Made by a program: the position numbers and the translations under genes. This document shows positions 17,264 to 26,902 of a DNA stretch of 64,000 bases, piece by piece. Under the pieces are notes generated by a model. It made no database searches, was not told the origin of the DNA, and saw only the letters and a list, made by a program, of their open reading frames with translations. The DNA comes from Planctomycetota bacterium (lineage in GTDB: Bacteria > Planctomycetota > GCA-2746535), in the NCBI GenBank assembly GCA_002746535.1, contig NVWA01000014.1:1-64000 (forward strand). The letters run 5' to 3'. The number at the start of each line of letters is the position of its first letter. Position 1 is the first letter of the stretch.

Positions 17264-20234
17264 TGATGGTTTTTTCAAGGTCTACTAATAATTTTAAGTA
17301 TTGATTTAACTTTGTTGTGTTTTCACTTTCAGTTTTTTCAATAAAATCTTGCATGACATCCCAATCACCATTGACGGTATTGAACATTTGATTGGTTAGG
17401 AAAAAACCATTTCTTCTTTGTCTAGGTCCATCATCAAGAATATAATCTTTATAAATTTTAGGAAGCTCTGCCAACTCTTTTAAAAATAATTTTGCGACCT
17501 CATTATCTACCGAAGCAATTGCTAACTTAAATACTTTTGTTTTTGGTTTTTTCCCATTTTTATTTTTTTCATATGTACTTGAGTTTTTATTTATTTTATC
17601 CTTTAGCTTTAATATGCTTTGTTCTAAGTTGTTTAGATTGTTTTTTTTCCAAATTACTTTAGTTTTTGGAGCATTCTTTTTTAGGGCGGTTATTTTGTTT
17701 TTAAGTTCATTTAGTAAATCATTTTGATATTTTTTTCTTTTATTCTGGAATTTTTCTTCAACGTCAATTTTATCACCAATTATTTTAATTTGTTTGTATT
17801 GTAGATCAATATTTTCAACATATTTGAATGTTTGAACTTTATGTAAATCAGGCCATTGAGGTGGTTTAGAACTAGGATCTAAATGTTTATTGATTTGGTC
17901 TAAGTGTACATCTAGCTTTTCATACAGCTTTCTGCGTTCTAATTTTAAAAAGTGCAGGGATCCTGGCGTATTTGCTAAAAATTTTGAAATTAAAAATGTT
18001 TCAAGAGATTCAGTCGATAATTTGAAAAAGTTTTGAATTGTTTCCGTTTTTGAGATATCACTCATTTTAACGGATTTAATTTTATTTTTAATGTTATCGA
18101 ATTTCTCAGGTGTTAAGGTGATTTTCTTAATTCCCTTTGCTTCTTCTAAAACGTTTTTAGCTTCGGCATAAATTTTTAAAACTGGTTCATAGGCTTTGGC
18201 ATATTTTTTATATATCTCTTGGCTTTGTTTTGATTGAGTTTCGTAGTCACTTAGGTTCTTTGAATAAATCTCTGAGATCTTGCTACATATAGTTTGTTCC
18301 CTTGGTATCTGAATAGCTTTTTCTTCTAATTCCTTGAGAGTAATTTGTTCCGCTTGTGATATCGTGTTTTTTTTGATTAGTTTTTCTTTGGCTATCTTAT
18401 TTGATTTTATGATTTCATTTTTTGAAAAGAAAAGTTTTTTGTAGGTCACCCCTTGAGTTTTGATTTCATTGAAATCATCGATCGCTTTTTTCATTTGGTT
18501 ATTGGCAGTTATTACCTGACTTCTATCAGGTTTTACATCTTTGGCTAAATCGATTAATTTGTCGGGCAGTTTTTTATATTTTTCAATTACGGCTACTAAG
18601 CTTTTCTTTAAGGCGATTTCATCTTCACTTGGTTGCACGTCTTGATTCTTATGAAATAAACTTAATCCAAATTTTACTTCTATTTTAGAATTATATTTTT
18701 CTAAACTTTTTAAAGTCGAAAATTCTGAGAATTTAAGTGTGCCTGCAAAATTAGGATAATCTTTTTTGAACACTTTTGTGTTCCTTAATTCATTCCAAAT
18801 TTCTGAATCAATTTTTTGAATAAAGTTATTTTTTTCTAACAAACTAATATTGATAACTTTTTTTATTTTGAAATCTGCGGGAACATAAATACTGGATGCC
18901 GTTCTTGCCGTAACTTTTTCAACTTCTTCGTGACCTTTTATTTCAAATTTAATAAAATCTTTTAATTCTTTTTTAACTAAGTTTTTGATATTAAAATTTA
19001 TATGAGAATTGTACTCTTCTGTTTGAATGAGTTTGATTTCATTTTTAAACCTTTTGTTTATCACCAATTTTAATGGAATTTTCTTTTGAGAGGATTCGAA
19101 ACTTTTTTTAATAGTTTCTTCGCTAGTATTGACTACTAGTGCGTCTTGAAGTGCCCTGAGGCCACCTTCATTGGGTCTTAATAAGTATACAATTCTTTGC
19201 CAGTTTTTGATTTCAATTTTTATATTCTGCTGCGCTTTTTCATTCCTTCCTAGTTCTAGCACATAGTCGCCTTCTTTCCATTGATGACCGACATTATAAA
19301 TACGAGGACTTGGTACATTGCTTGTTATGGTTAAGACTGAATTACTAATACACCAAATAGCAACGGCTAATATTAGAGAAACAGTTTTTGCGATTTTTCT
19401 ATTTAATATCCATCTATTGATATCTTGCCAAATATCTGATTTCTGGACGTTCATTCCTAGTGCACTTTTTAGTTCTTGCAAAAGATCAGCACTTTGAACA
19501 TCCCAAATAGTTTTTTCATGGTGAACGGCTAAAGATATTTCTCCTGATTCATGAGAGATAATAATTGCTACGCAATCTCTTTGTTCAGAAAAACCAAGAC
19601 CTGCGGCATGTCTAGTCCCTTTGCCTTGATGCGATAACTCAATTGATTCCGATAATTGTTTACATATCACTTTTGCTGCCACAACTTTGTTATTTGAAAT
19701 AATAACGGCTCCATCATGTAATGGATTACCACCTTTAGCCTTCAAAGATGGTTCAAAAAATATGGATTCTAATATTTGTGAAGTTACGTCTGCTTTGATT
19801 GGAATGGCACCTTTGGCTATGTCATTTAAATTATCACCTCGGGCAATCAAAATTAATGCGCCCACATTGTTTGATGAGAGTCTTAAACTAGCTTGGTTGA
19901 TGGCTTCTATTGTTTTTAAATCTTCATCTATATATTGAACCCGTTTGATTCCAATAGTCGTTAAAGCATCTTTTATTTCTTGGGAAAAAATGATTACTAA
20001 AACAATTGACCCTATTTGGACAAGATTAATGGCTTTAAAAACTTCGCTGATACCTTCTAGTTGAAGGGCGATAGAAAAAATATACATAGATCCGATAATT
20101 GCAGATCCTACAATAATTTTTTTAGATCTAGTATTTGAAAATAAAAATGAGACTTGATAAAGAATGAACCAAATTAATATGATATCTGTGGTATCTAATA
20201 CGATGGGCCAGAAATTGAAGAGATGATAATTCAT
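17247..20234 (-). CDS. Membrane diadenylate cyclase (CdaA-type) with a long extracytoplasmic C-terminal region (995 aa)
   Basis: Residues 1-85 hold three membrane helices and residues 105-245 the DAC (DisA_N) domain that makes c-di-AMP from two ATP: GGNPLHDGAVII contains the DGA motif (174-176) and GTRHAAGLGFSE the RHR-type motif (206-210). The last Arg of RHR is replaced by Ala, which could lower activity. Ordinary CdaA ends near residue 270. Here another membrane helix (about 278-300) follows, then beta-rich segments (320-560) reminiscent of YbbR/CdaR domains, and a Lys/Glu-rich helical or coiled-coil region (about 570-960). This looks like a cyclase and its regulator CdaR in one chain, plus a coiled coil. 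No separate cdaR or glmM lies next to it. The DAC assignment is firm; the CdaR likeness is moderate. Confidence 0.85.
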   Translation of the reverse strand: MNYHLFNFWPIVLDTTDIILIWFILYQVSFLFSNTRSKKIIVGSAIIGSMYIFSIALQLEGISEVFKAINLVQIGSIVLVIIFSQEIKDALTTIGIKRVQYIDEDLKTIEAINQASLRLSSNNVGALILIARGDNLNDIAKGAIPIKADVTSQILESIFFEPSLKAKGGNPLHDGAVIISNNKVVAAKVICKQLSESIELSHQGKGTRHAAGLGFSEQRDCVAIIISHESGEISLAVHHEKTIWDVQSADLLQELKSALGMNVQKSDIWQDINRWILNRKIAKTVSLILAVAIWCISNSVLTITSNVPSPRIYNVGHQWKEGDYVLELGRNEKAQQNIKIEIKNWQRIVYLLRPNEGGLRALQDALVVNTSEETIKKSFESSQKKIPLKLVINKRFKNEIKLIQTEEYNSHINFNIKNLVKKELKDFIKFEIKGHEEVEKVTARTASSIYVPADFKIKKVINISLLEKNNFIQKIDSEIWNELRNTKVFKKDYPNFAGTLKFSEFSTLKSLEKYNSKIEVKFGLSLFHKNQDVQPSEDEIALKKSLVAVIEKYKKLPDKLIDLAKDVKPDRSQVITANNQMKKAIDDFNEIKTQGVTYKKLFFSKNEIIKSNKIAKEKLIKKNTISQAEQITLKELEEKAIQIPREQTICSKISEIYSKNLSDYETQSKQSQEIYKKYAKAYEPVLKIYAEAKNVLEEAKGIKKITLTPEKFDNIKNKIKSVKMSDISKTETIQNFFKLSTESLETFLISKFLANTPGSLHFLKLERRKLYEKLDVHLDQINKHLDPSSKPPQWPDLHKVQTFKYVENIDLQYKQIKIIGDKIDVEEKFQNKRKKYQNDLLNELKNKITALKKNAPKTKVIWKKNNLNNLEQSILKLKDKINKNSSTYEKNKNGKKPKTKVFKLAIASVDNEVAKLFLKELAELPKIYKDYILDDGPRQRRNGFFLTNQMFNTVNGDWDVMQDFIEKTESENTTKLNQYLKLLVDLEKTINVYQK

Positions 20235-20353
20235 GGTTTTTATCGAAAATTAACATTCATTATTAATAGGTGTATTTATCTTACTTGCTATTTTCTAAAT
20301 GTCAATAAGAGTCTGCTGATATGAAATGTGATTTGGAGTAATTATGAATGAAG

Positions 20354-21496
20354 TTACTCAATTAGAGAGTCATAATTTTTGACAGTATTTTCGAGAAAAT
20401 GTTCCATCGAATATTGATCGTTTACTAATTGAATGCCAGCTTGCTTAATAGCATTTAGTAATGAATGATCTGATAATAATTTTATTATTGTTTCCGCCAT
20501 TGAATTTAAGTCATTTTGTAAAAGAATACCTGTTTCATTATCCAATATTAAATCTTTTACACCACCCACTGGTGTGGATGCCGTTGGTGTGCCTGAAATC
20601 ATTGCTTCTAGTATAGTTAATGGGGTGCCTTCATTTTTACTGGTTAATACTAGTAAATCTAAACTTCTATAAAGAAGATTTAATTCATTTTGCCATGGTA
20701 AAATTGTAAAGGAATTACTATTGTTGGAAGCGTTAATTGCTAGATGAACGGATTCTTTTAAAGGCCCATCACCTACAATTAAAAAGTGATAGTCGCAATT
20801 CTTCTCTAAAAGATTTTCTGCTAAGGATATAAATTTCAATGGGTCTTTTATAGGTGCGAATCGACCAACAAAACCAAGAATAGTTTTTTCCATTGGCAGG
20901 TTAAATTCTTTACGACAAGAGTCCTTAGATTTATTGGAAGTATAAGAATTGATTTGAATACCAATAGATTGAATAATCGTTTTTGATTTAGTTGTGATTT
21001 TATATTCTTTGGTAATGGCTTTTTCAATATCAGGACTGATGGCAATTATTTTGGTAGAAAGTTTCGCTAATAATCTCTCTAAAGACATAATGATAGACGT
21101 TTTAAATTTTGAAAAATAATTATTAAATACATGACCATGAAACGTATGAATTCTGACGGGTGTTCGTGCTAGAAAGCCCGCAATACGCCCAACAAGACCA
21201 GCTTTAGCTTGGTGGGTATGAATAATATCAGGCTTATTTTTTTTAATTAATCGGTAAATTTTTAATACTGCTAAGAAAGATTTAAAAATATTGGCACCTG
21301 GAGATAACCCGCTAATATAAATATGATTTTCCTGGTTGTTTTGTGGTTTTATTTCACCTTCATCTTCAATTGGATAACCTGAGATTAAAGTTGAATTAAA
21401 GTTATATTGATTTAAATTTTCATGTAAATAATTTACTAATTTTGTGGGTCCGCCTATATTTAATCGGCTAATAATAATAAATACTTTTTTACTCAT
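20354..21496 (-). CDS. Glycosyltransferase, family 4 (GT-B fold)
   Basis: Likely transfers a sugar from a nucleotide donor onto a lipid-linked or envelope glycan. The N-terminal half has ISRLNIGGPTKLVNYL (the glycine-rich acceptor loop of GT4 enzymes) and HTHQAKAGLVGRIAGF; the C-terminal half has LGFVGRFAPIKDPLKFI, DLLVLTSKNEGTPLTILEAM (the EX7E region with Glu in EGTPLTILE) and GTPTASTPVGG. No membrane helices. I take the ATG at 21496 (MSKKVFIIIS), where the protein's first beta strand begins; a longer frame extends 11 codons upstream into miaA. It overlaps the miaA stop by 8 bases. Confidence 0.88.
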   Translation of the reverse strand: MSKKVFIIISRLNIGGPTKLVNYLHENLNQYNFNSTLISGYPIEDEGEIKPQNNQENHIYISGLSPGANIFKSFLAVLKIYRLIKKNKPDIIHTHQAKAGLVGRIAGFLARTPVRIHTFHGHVFNNYFSKFKTSIIMSLERLLAKLSTKIIAISPDIEKAITKEYKITTKSKTIIQSIGIQINSYTSNKSKDSCRKEFNLPMEKTILGFVGRFAPIKDPLKFISLAENLLEKNCDYHFLIVGDGPLKESVHLAINASNNSNSFTILPWQNELNLLYRSLDLLVLTSKNEGTPLTILEAMISGTPTASTPVGGVKDLILDNETGILLQNDLNSMAETIIKLLSDHSLLNAIKQAGIQLVNDQYSMEHFLENTVKNYDSLIE

Positions 21497-22433
21497 TAGC
21501 ATTTTCAAATCTATTATTAATAAGATCAAGTGCTTGTTGAAGTTGTTGTTGTTCTGATATATCCGAATTCATATCTATCCAATTTATGGAAAATTTCCTC
21601 ATCCAAGTTGTTTGATGTTTGCATAATTGTCTAGTGTTAATAATTATTCTTTCGATGGCTTCTTCTTTAGTTAATTCACCTTTTAAGTGAGCCAAGATTT
21701 CTTTGTAGCCTACGGCTCTAGAAGCAGATTTACTAAATTCTGGGTATTTATTTTTTAACTCAATAATTTCTTGAAACAAACCTGCTTCGATCATCCAATG
21801 AACTCTTTTTTCTATGCGTGCATGCATTTCGGATCTATCCCATCGCAGGCCGATGGCATATATATTATATTCACTTTCTTGTTTTTCAAATTGAGTTTGA
21901 AAATATGAAATTGGTTTTCCTGTATGTTCATAAACTTCTAAGGCGCGAATGACTCTTTTTTTATCATTTGGAAAAACTTTCTTACAAGTTTGTGGGTCAA
22001 TTGATAATAATTTATCATAAACGATCTCTTGATTCAAATCATATTCTTGATCCAATTTGGATCTAATTTCTGAAGGTACGGAGGGTAAATCAAACATTCC
22101 AGAAAATAAACCTTTGGCGTATAGGGAAGTCCCGCCTGAGAATAAGATTGTTTGTTTATTTTGTGTTTTATTTATACAGATTTCTTTGGCGTCAGCTAAA
22201 TATTGATTTACGTTATATTCTTGATTTGGTTCCAGAAAATCAATTAAGTGATGTTTACATTTTTTTTGAGCTAATTGAGATGGCTTTGATGTCCCAATAT
22301 CCATGCCTTTATATATTTTCATGGAATCCATTGATATGATGTCAGTGTTTAAATGTTCTGCAATTTTTAGCGATAATTTCTCTTTTCCTGAGCAAGTAGG
22401 TGCGATGACCATTAAGGCATTAATTTTATTCAT
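21489..22433 (-). CDS. miaA: tRNA dimethylallyltransferase MiaA, with an unusual P-loop
   Basis: Adds the dimethylallyl group to A37 of tRNAs that read U-starting codons. Family motifs are clear: IISMDSMKIYKGMDIGTSKP (substrate loop with Asp), HHLIDFLEPNQEYN, LFSGGTSLYAKGL, RVIRALEVYEHTGKP, KSASRAVGYKEI and INTRQLCKHQTTWMRKF. The length of 314 is normal. The P-loop, usually GPTAxGKT or GPTAxGKS, reads APTCSGKEKLS at residues 11-21, with Glu where the Mg-binding Thr or Ser normally sits. Either the enzyme tolerates this or activity is altered. The gene lies 8 bases after rnc and overlaps the glycosyltransferase. Confidence 0.93.
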   Translation of the reverse strand: MNKINALMVIAPTCSGKEKLSLKIAEHLNTDIISMDSMKIYKGMDIGTSKPSQLAQKKCKHHLIDFLEPNQEYNVNQYLADAKEICINKTQNKQTILFSGGTSLYAKGLFSGMFDLPSVPSEIRSKLDQEYDLNQEIVYDKLLSIDPQTCKKVFPNDKKRVIRALEVYEHTGKPISYFQTQFEKQESEYNIYAIGLRWDRSEMHARIEKRVHWMIEAGLFQEIIELKNKYPEFSKSASRAVGYKEILAHLKGELTKEEAIERIIINTRQLCKHQTTWMRKFSINWIDMNSDISEQQQLQQALDLINNRFENANE

Positions 22434-22441
22434 TATTATGC

Positions 22442-23164
22442 TTATCCTAAAGATTTAATTGCAAGTTGAGCGAGCAATTGTTCTCCTTCTTTTTTGGATT
22501 TAGCTTGAATAGGACCGTAGGTTTTGTTTTCCAATTCAAGTATCATTTCAAAAATTATTTCATGATGAGGCCCTTTTTCATTTATAACTTGATAAATAGG
22601 TATTGGTGAATGATTTTTTTGTAAGAGTTCTTGTAATTGTGATTTAAAGTTTTGATGATCTGAAAGGGGAGCCGAAATAATATTTTTTAAAGATTTCATT
22701 ACAAATATCTTGCAAGGTTCTAACCCTCCATCAGAAAATATAGCTGCAGTTATACTTTCATATAAATCACATAAGATTGAATTGGACATTTTATTTTTTA
22801 AATAGTCATCAATAAAAATAAATTGATCGAGATGATATTCTTTAGCAACCTTTGAGAGAGCTTTTGCAGAAACGATGGTGGATCTTTTTTTTGTCAAATA
22901 TCCCTCATCTTCATTTGGAAAATTAGAATATAAATATATTCCGGTGATATATTGTAAGATGGTGTCTCCAAGAAATTCTAACCTTTCATAACTGAAGGTT
23001 CCAATTTCTTTATAAGAAGAATGCCAAAGCGCTTCTAATAAATAAGTTGGATCTTTGAAGGTGTAGCCTATTTCTTTTTGGCAATTTATTAGTTTTGAAT
23101 CTGTTAAATAGTGAAGTAGGTTATCTGGAAGGTTAATTGGCTTTAAGGATTCCATAATAGTCAT
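22442..23164 (-). CDS. rnc: Ribonuclease III
   Basis: Cleaves double-stranded RNA in rRNA and mRNA processing. The signature reads SYERLEFLGDTILQY (about residues 58-72), with the metal-binding Glu and Asp kept and the usual first Asn absent. LCDLYESITAAIFSDGG carries the second Asp/Glu pair. A C-terminal double-stranded-RNA-binding domain follows (about 165-240; NFKSQLQELLQKN, then GPHHEIIFEMIL and KSKKEGEQLLAQLAIKSL). I start at the ATG at 23164; the frame extends 4 codons further to a TTG. It leads a minus-strand group with miaA and the glycosyltransferase. Confidence 0.94.
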   Translation of the reverse strand: MTIMESLKPINLPDNLLHYLTDSKLINCQKEIGYTFKDPTYLLEALWHSSYKEIGTFSYERLEFLGDTILQYITGIYLYSNFPNEDEGYLTKKRSTIVSAKALSKVAKEYHLDQFIFIDDYLKNKMSNSILCDLYESITAAIFSDGGLEPCKIFVMKSLKNIISAPLSDHQNFKSQLQELLQKNHSPIPIYQVINEKGPHHEIIFEMILELENKTYGPIQAKSKKEGEQLLAQLAIKSLG

Positions 23165-23360
23165 TATTGTTTTCAATAAGATAATAATAGTTCGTTTTAG
23201 GACCTATATCCTTATCATCGTCGGTGTTGCTGTTCAATTTTAACATAGTATTACCGATAAACGAGTAGTGAATATAAGTTGTTTTAAAGTCAGAATGAAT
23301 TATTAAAAATTAGTTTTGTTTTAAAATAAAAAATAGGAAACCTTTCTTTAGGAATAAGAA

Positions 23361-24596
23361 ATGAAATACCACCATTTTTTAACAAGTTTAATTTTTGCTC
23401 TTTTACTTTGCAATTCCTTAACGGCTCAAGACTTAGATAAAATCGTTCTTAAGAATGATAGAAATATAATGATTGACTATTTAGTTGAGAAACATGAAAA
23501 GCTAACCAAAGTTGAATTATATTTTACTCGAGATGAAGGAGAGACATGGACTTTGTTTGGTGAAGATGCGGATTTAAAACCTCCATTTCTTTTTGTTGCT
23601 AAATCTGAAGGTTTATATGGTTTTAAAGTTGTCACTTATGATAAAAATAAAAATCATATTGAAATTCCGAATAGTAATACTGCTGTTGAAGTGCCTTATT
23701 TTATAGACACAATAAAACCTAAAGTATCTATTCGAACTCCTATGTTAGGAGCTATCTGGAGAGTTGGTGATAAGGTTGATATTAAATGGTATGCGACTGA
23801 TGATGGTCATGATTTACCACTGAATCCTGTTAGCATTTCTTATTCTAAAGATAAAGGACATACATGGCAGTTTTTGAGAAAAATCCATCCAAATACAGGA
23901 TCTTTAGAAGACAAATGGTTGATTGATGAAAGATTAATTTCTAAAGAGTTGTTAATTAAAATTTCAGTTATTGATCAAGCGAAAAATTATTCAGAAATTA
24001 TTAGTGACTCGGTCCAAGTAATAGGTAAGGATGACAAAGTCGCGGAAGTATATTATATTAAATTGAGTGACCGTGTTATGGCTAGAAAACTATGGAAAAC
24101 AGGAACTATGTTGCTGGGTCGTGAAGATTATTTTGATGCTTTACTGGCATTACACAAAGCGATTCATCTTGATCCCACAAAAGTTGCCTACCATTTTGAT
24201 ATGGCAGTTGCTTATGGAAAAATTGGGGATTACAAAAAATCACAGATAAAATATATGGATGCAGTCAAAATAATTGAAGATCGTAATTCAAAAAGTGGTG
24301 TTGCCATTAGAGTATATCTTGGCTACACTGTTTTTCTTCATAAAATTAAAGAAACGAATAAAGAGAAAGAGGTCATTGATAAGATACTCAAAATTGACCC
24401 AATGAATGAAACCGCTATGTGGTATTTGGCCTTATTGTATGAAGAAAGAAAAAATATTGATGAAGCAAAGAACCTCTGGAAGAAGATCGCAATTTCTGAG
24501 CGTAATAAACCAAATGGCTCTATGTTTCCTAAATACTCTTTATGGCGAATTCAGGCAAAAGAAAAATTAATGAAGTATGTTAGTCATCCTGAATGA
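23361..24596 (+). CDS. Exported protein with Ig-like and TPR domains
   Basis: Begins with a signal peptide (FLTSLIFALLLCNSLTAQ, cleavage near residue 23). Residues 25-225 form two beta-sandwich-like modules with a repeated pattern: YFTRDEGETWTLFGED and then SYSKDKGHTWQFLRK, the sort of W-containing motif seen in exo-sialidase or BNR-like strands. Residues 240-400 contain tetratricopeptide-like repeats (ALLALHKAIHLDPTKVAYHF and AVAYGKIGDYKKSQIKYMDA among them). It is probably a periplasmic or surface scaffold or binding protein; no enzyme motif was seen. AGGAAT sits before the ATG. A convergent ABC exporter follows. Confidence 0.75.
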   Translation: MKYHHFLTSLIFALLLCNSLTAQDLDKIVLKNDRNIMIDYLVEKHEKLTKVELYFTRDEGETWTLFGEDADLKPPFLFVAKSEGLYGFKVVTYDKNKNHIEIPNSNTAVEVPYFIDTIKPKVSIRTPMLGAIWRVGDKVDIKWYATDDGHDLPLNPVSISYSKDKGHTWQFLRKIHPNTGSLEDKWLIDERLISKELLIKISVIDQAKNYSEIISDSVQVIGKDDKVAEVYYIKLSDRVMARKLWKTGTMLLGREDYFDALLALHKAIHLDPTKVAYHFDMAVAYGKIGDYKKSQIKYMDAVKIIEDRNSKSGVAIRVYLGYTVFLHKIKETNKEKEVIDKILKIDPMNETAMWYLALLYEERKNIDEAKNLWKKIAISERNKPNGSMFPKYSLWRIQAKEKLMKYVSHPE

Positions 24597-24608
24597 TTCA
24601 TTTGAATT

Positions 24609-24632
24609 TGGGCGAATATAAAACTTTGCCCA
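24609..24632. terminator. Hairpin between convergent genes
   Basis: TGGGCGAA (24609-24616) and TTTGCCCA (24625-24632) pair over 8 positions, with one G-U and an 8-base loop. It lies between the two convergent stops. Neither side has a good T-run, so it could slow or stabilise transcripts rather than act as a classical terminator. Confidence 0.35.
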
Positions 24633-24647
24633 TCTTCAACCATAAAA

Positions 24648-26507
24648 TTAACTATTCATCATGGTCGTGTAAAGAGATTTATATGTACCGTCAGATTTCA
24701 TGAGTTCTTCATGAGTTCCAATTGATTCGATTGAACCTGAATTTAATACAATAATCTGGTCAGCATTTTGAATGGTTGATAAGCGATGGGCAATGACAAA
24801 GGTTGTTTTATTTTTCATTAAATTATTCAAAGCTTCTTGAATTAGTTTTTCTGATTGAACATCAAGAGCTGAAGTCGCCTCATCAAGAATTAGAATCGGT
24901 TTATCTGATAATAAAGCACGTGCGATAGAGATTCTTTGCCTTTGGCCTCCTGATAGTTTTGCTCCTCTTTCCCCAATTTGAGATTCATATCCATTGGGTA
25001 ATTCCATTATGAATTCATGGGCGTTTGCTTTTTTTGCAGCAATGACAACATCATCTTTTGTGAAATTTTCTTTACCATAACCAATGTTATATTCAATACT
25101 TTGATTGAATAAGATGACCTCTTGACTGACAAGTGCGATTTGATTTCGTAAAGATTGAAGAGTTACATTTTTTAAACTAGAGTCATCAAATAATATATCA
25201 CCAACTTGTAATTCAAAGAAAGACGGCAAAAGATTTACTAATGTTGTTTTGCCACTTCCAGAAATACCAACAATGGCTGTAGATTTGCCTTTGGGAGCAG
25301 AAAAATTGATGTCATTTAATACATTTTCATTTTGATATTTGAATGAAAGGTTTTTGAAGGTTATGCCTGTCGTTAATTCCGGCAATTGGTTCGTGCCCTT
25401 GTGATCATCTAATTCGCTTTTTAGAGAATAAATTTCGATCATTCTGTCGAGGGCAGCAAAACCATTGGCGATTTTATCATTCATCCTTCCTAAGCGTCTT
25501 AAAGGATCATATAATGAATAAACCAATATTACGAATGCCAGGAAATCCCCAGGAGTCATTTTATTTGATTCAATTAAATAAAAACATCCCAGTGAAATAA
25601 ATCCTGTCACTATAAGTGTGCTCAAGAATTCCACCAATGGTGAGCTTAAAGTAGCAATCTTAGCAGTCTTCAATAATATTTTTAACAATTTATCAATTGC
25701 TTGGTTAAAGCTATTGTTCTCGTGGGTTTCTTTATTAAATATTTTAATAATTTTAATCGCTGAAACAGTTTCAAATATATGCGAGTTGATATTTGCTGTT
25801 TCTTCTTGTGATAGTTTGCTTTTTTTCTTGAGATAGCGACCTGTCAGTATGATGGGTGCTAATGCGAATGGAACTCCAACAAAACTTATCAAAGCAAGTA
25901 AAGGGCTCATCCAAAGTAAAAATGAGACAGTCCCAATAACTATTAGTGATTGTTGTAACACTTGAAGAATTATATCAGTGACTACTTCTTGTGTTCTGTA
26001 GACATCTGAAATTATTCGAGAGCTAATGTCACCGGTTTTTGCGGAATTGTAAAAAGACAGCGGAAGCTTAAGAAATTTATCATAAAGTTCTCTTTGAAAA
26101 TCACAAATTATGCGATGGCCAATAGAGTGAATTTTCCATGATCTAATGTAGGTAAGTAAAGACTTAATAAAAAAAATAGGAACAATTATAAATCCAAATA
26201 CTATATACCATTTGGTGCCGACATAGGGCGATAATAAATAATTAAATATTTTTTTAGGAATTATTTCAAACCAATCTCGATTGAAAACGAAGTGCCACTG
26301 AAAGTTCGCATAATGTTCTGGAATTATATATAACTTTACATCATGCAGTTTTAGAACTTCATCAAAAACTATTTTAGATAAGTAATAAGCAAAAGGGGTG
26401 ATGATAGCTAAGGCCATCATGCAGATAATGGGGACAATAAATTTATATCGATATTTGAACACGTGCTCTATGATGAAATTTTTTCTTAATCGATTTATTT
26501 CGTTCAT
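24648..26507 (-). CDS. ABC exporter, MsbA-like (fused membrane and ATPase domains)
   Basis: A homodimeric half-transporter that flips or exports a lipid, glycolipid or drug-like substrate across the inner membrane. Residues 20-340 hold six membrane helices (ABC type I exporter fold). The nucleotide-binding domain has Walker A GISGSGKTTLVNLL (about 411), signature LSGGQRQRISIARALL (about 516), Walker B ILILDEATSALD and H-loop VIAHRLST. The 619-residue length, with a longer first extracytoplasmic loop (about 43-90), is within family range. The substrate is not shown by sequence; lipid A export is the commonest role in diderms. No partner gene is adjacent. Confidence 0.92.
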   Translation of the reverse strand: MNEINRLRKNFIIEHVFKYRYKFIVPIICMMALAIITPFAYYLSKIVFDEVLKLHDVKLYIIPEHYANFQWHFVFNRDWFEIIPKKIFNYLLSPYVGTKWYIVFGFIIVPIFFIKSLLTYIRSWKIHSIGHRIICDFQRELYDKFLKLPLSFYNSAKTGDISSRIISDVYRTQEVVTDIILQVLQQSLIVIGTVSFLLWMSPLLALISFVGVPFALAPIILTGRYLKKKSKLSQEETANINSHIFETVSAIKIIKIFNKETHENNSFNQAIDKLLKILLKTAKIATLSSPLVEFLSTLIVTGFISLGCFYLIESNKMTPGDFLAFVILVYSLYDPLRRLGRMNDKIANGFAALDRMIEIYSLKSELDDHKGTNQLPELTTGITFKNLSFKYQNENVLNDINFSAPKGKSTAIVGISGSGKTTLVNLLPSFFELQVGDILFDDSSLKNVTLQSLRNQIALVSQEVILFNQSIEYNIGYGKENFTKDDVVIAAKKANAHEFIMELPNGYESQIGERGAKLSGGQRQRISIARALLSDKPILILDEATSALDVQSEKLIQEALNNLMKNKTTFVIAHRLSTIQNADQIIVLNSGSIESIGTHEELMKSDGTYKSLYTTMMNS

Positions 26508-26902
26508 TGAATCTTCTTTTGATGATTATTTTGTAACTTTGAAATAAATTTTCTAAGCCGGAAATTTTTAGGTAGGTTTTTCTGGAGCATGTTTAAAAAT
26601 AGGGTTTTCTTGCGTGATCAGTTTAGATGTTTTAATTGATTTTGGAGATTATATTGGATCTTTTATCAAATTCATTTTAATTTAATTCTTAATCTTTCGT
26701 GTGAATCTACTTAAGAATAATTGATATCATCTTATTTGGTCTTTAAAAGAGCGAAACTATTTGCATTTAGTAAGGGATATGAGAAATCGATTTTATTTTT
26801 TAACATATACGATAAAATAGCGATAGGTCTTAGAGTTGATTCTCGACTATATTTATCAATCCCTCCATTGTTCTTCCAACATTTATTTTTGAAAGTTAAT
26901 AT

